A stretch of 64,000 bases of DNA, from assembly GCA_002339675.1 (NCBI GenBank), contig DDKB01000017.1, positions 460,327 through 524,326 on the forward strand. The letters are read 5' to 3'. The DNA comes from Stutzerimonas stutzeri. GTDB taxonomy: Bacteria > Pseudomonadota > Gammaproteobacteria > Pseudomonadales > Pseudomonadaceae. A program made the position numbers and the translations under genes. Every line of letters starts with the position of its first letter. Within the stretch, counting starts at the first letter, position 1. The notes under the pieces were generated by a model. The model saw nothing but the letters and a program-made list of their open reading frames with translations, had not been told where the DNA came from and made no database searches. Below are positions 63,998 through 64,000 of the stretch, in pieces.

Positions 63998-64000
63998 GTT

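Overview
The window is a high-GC, gene-dense stretch of a gammaproteobacterial chromosome. It is most likely Pseudomonas sensu lato, probably the stutzeri/Stutzerimonas group. The basis is gene content and order recalled from Pseudomonas genomes: chpA-chpB-chpC, rsmE, bioA, cytochrome b561/yceI, mexAB-oprM-type efflux, rhlE, metF, ahcY follows the P. aeruginosa PA0413-PA0432 order. The run metK, ArsR-methyltransferase, tktA, epd, pgk, fba follows PA0546-PA0555. The symporter, CBS-nucleotidyltransferase and exonuclease block resembles PA3232-PA3235. No tRNA, rRNA, CRISPR array, prophage or insertion sequence was recognised.

Layout. 1-5.5 kb: the end of the Chp (twitching and surface-sensing) chemosensory operon; chpA is cut by the left edge. 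5.5-9.1 kb: rsmE, bioA, cytochrome b561 and YceI. 9.1-15.1 kb: a tripartite RND efflux operon whose promoter carries a TtgR-like operator although no regulator gene is adjacent. 15.1-19.75 kb: RhlE helicase, then metF and ahcY, the latter behind an S-adenosylhomocysteine (SAH) riboswitch. 19.8-27.9 kb: antiporter, small periplasmic proteins, a cytochrome c'-like lipoprotein, DNA ligase LigB with a signal peptide, a ferric-reductase-like flavoprotein, an ABC-2 transporter and an AT-richer Excalibur-domain gene. 28-39.3 kb: metK with a SahR-like regulator and a palindromic operator; an accessory cassette (LysE exporter, clavaminate-synthase-like oxygenase, divergent LysR regulator); then the central-carbon block tktA-epd-pgk-(two small lipoproteins)-fba.

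39.3-46.9 kb: a lone receiver protein, a methyltransferase, a DUF3509 gene with a sigma-54 promoter, hemerythrin, a globin-coupled GGDEF-EAL protein, two small lipoproteins, a BaiN-type flavoprotein and a periplasmic binding protein. 46.9-53 kb: YccS-like membrane protein, PhoX-like Tat protein, DbpA helicase and a retropepsin-like protease. 53-60.5 kb: a DUF4212/sodium:solute symporter pair in which the small subunit is frameshifted at a nine-A run, a PepSY pair with a Fur-box-like site, and an exonuclease/cNMP-CBS-nucleotidyltransferase pair. 60.6-64 kb: an operon of chemoreceptor, outer-membrane barrel and a short PstS-like periplasmic protein.

The strongest biological theme is the S-adenosylmethionine cycle. 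metF, ahcY and metK all lie here, ahcY under an RNA sensor of SAH and metK apparently under a protein sensor of SAH. The least understood parts are the oxygenase/exporter/LysR cassette, the poly-A frameshift in the symporter small subunit, and the chemoreceptor-barrel-binding-protein operon.
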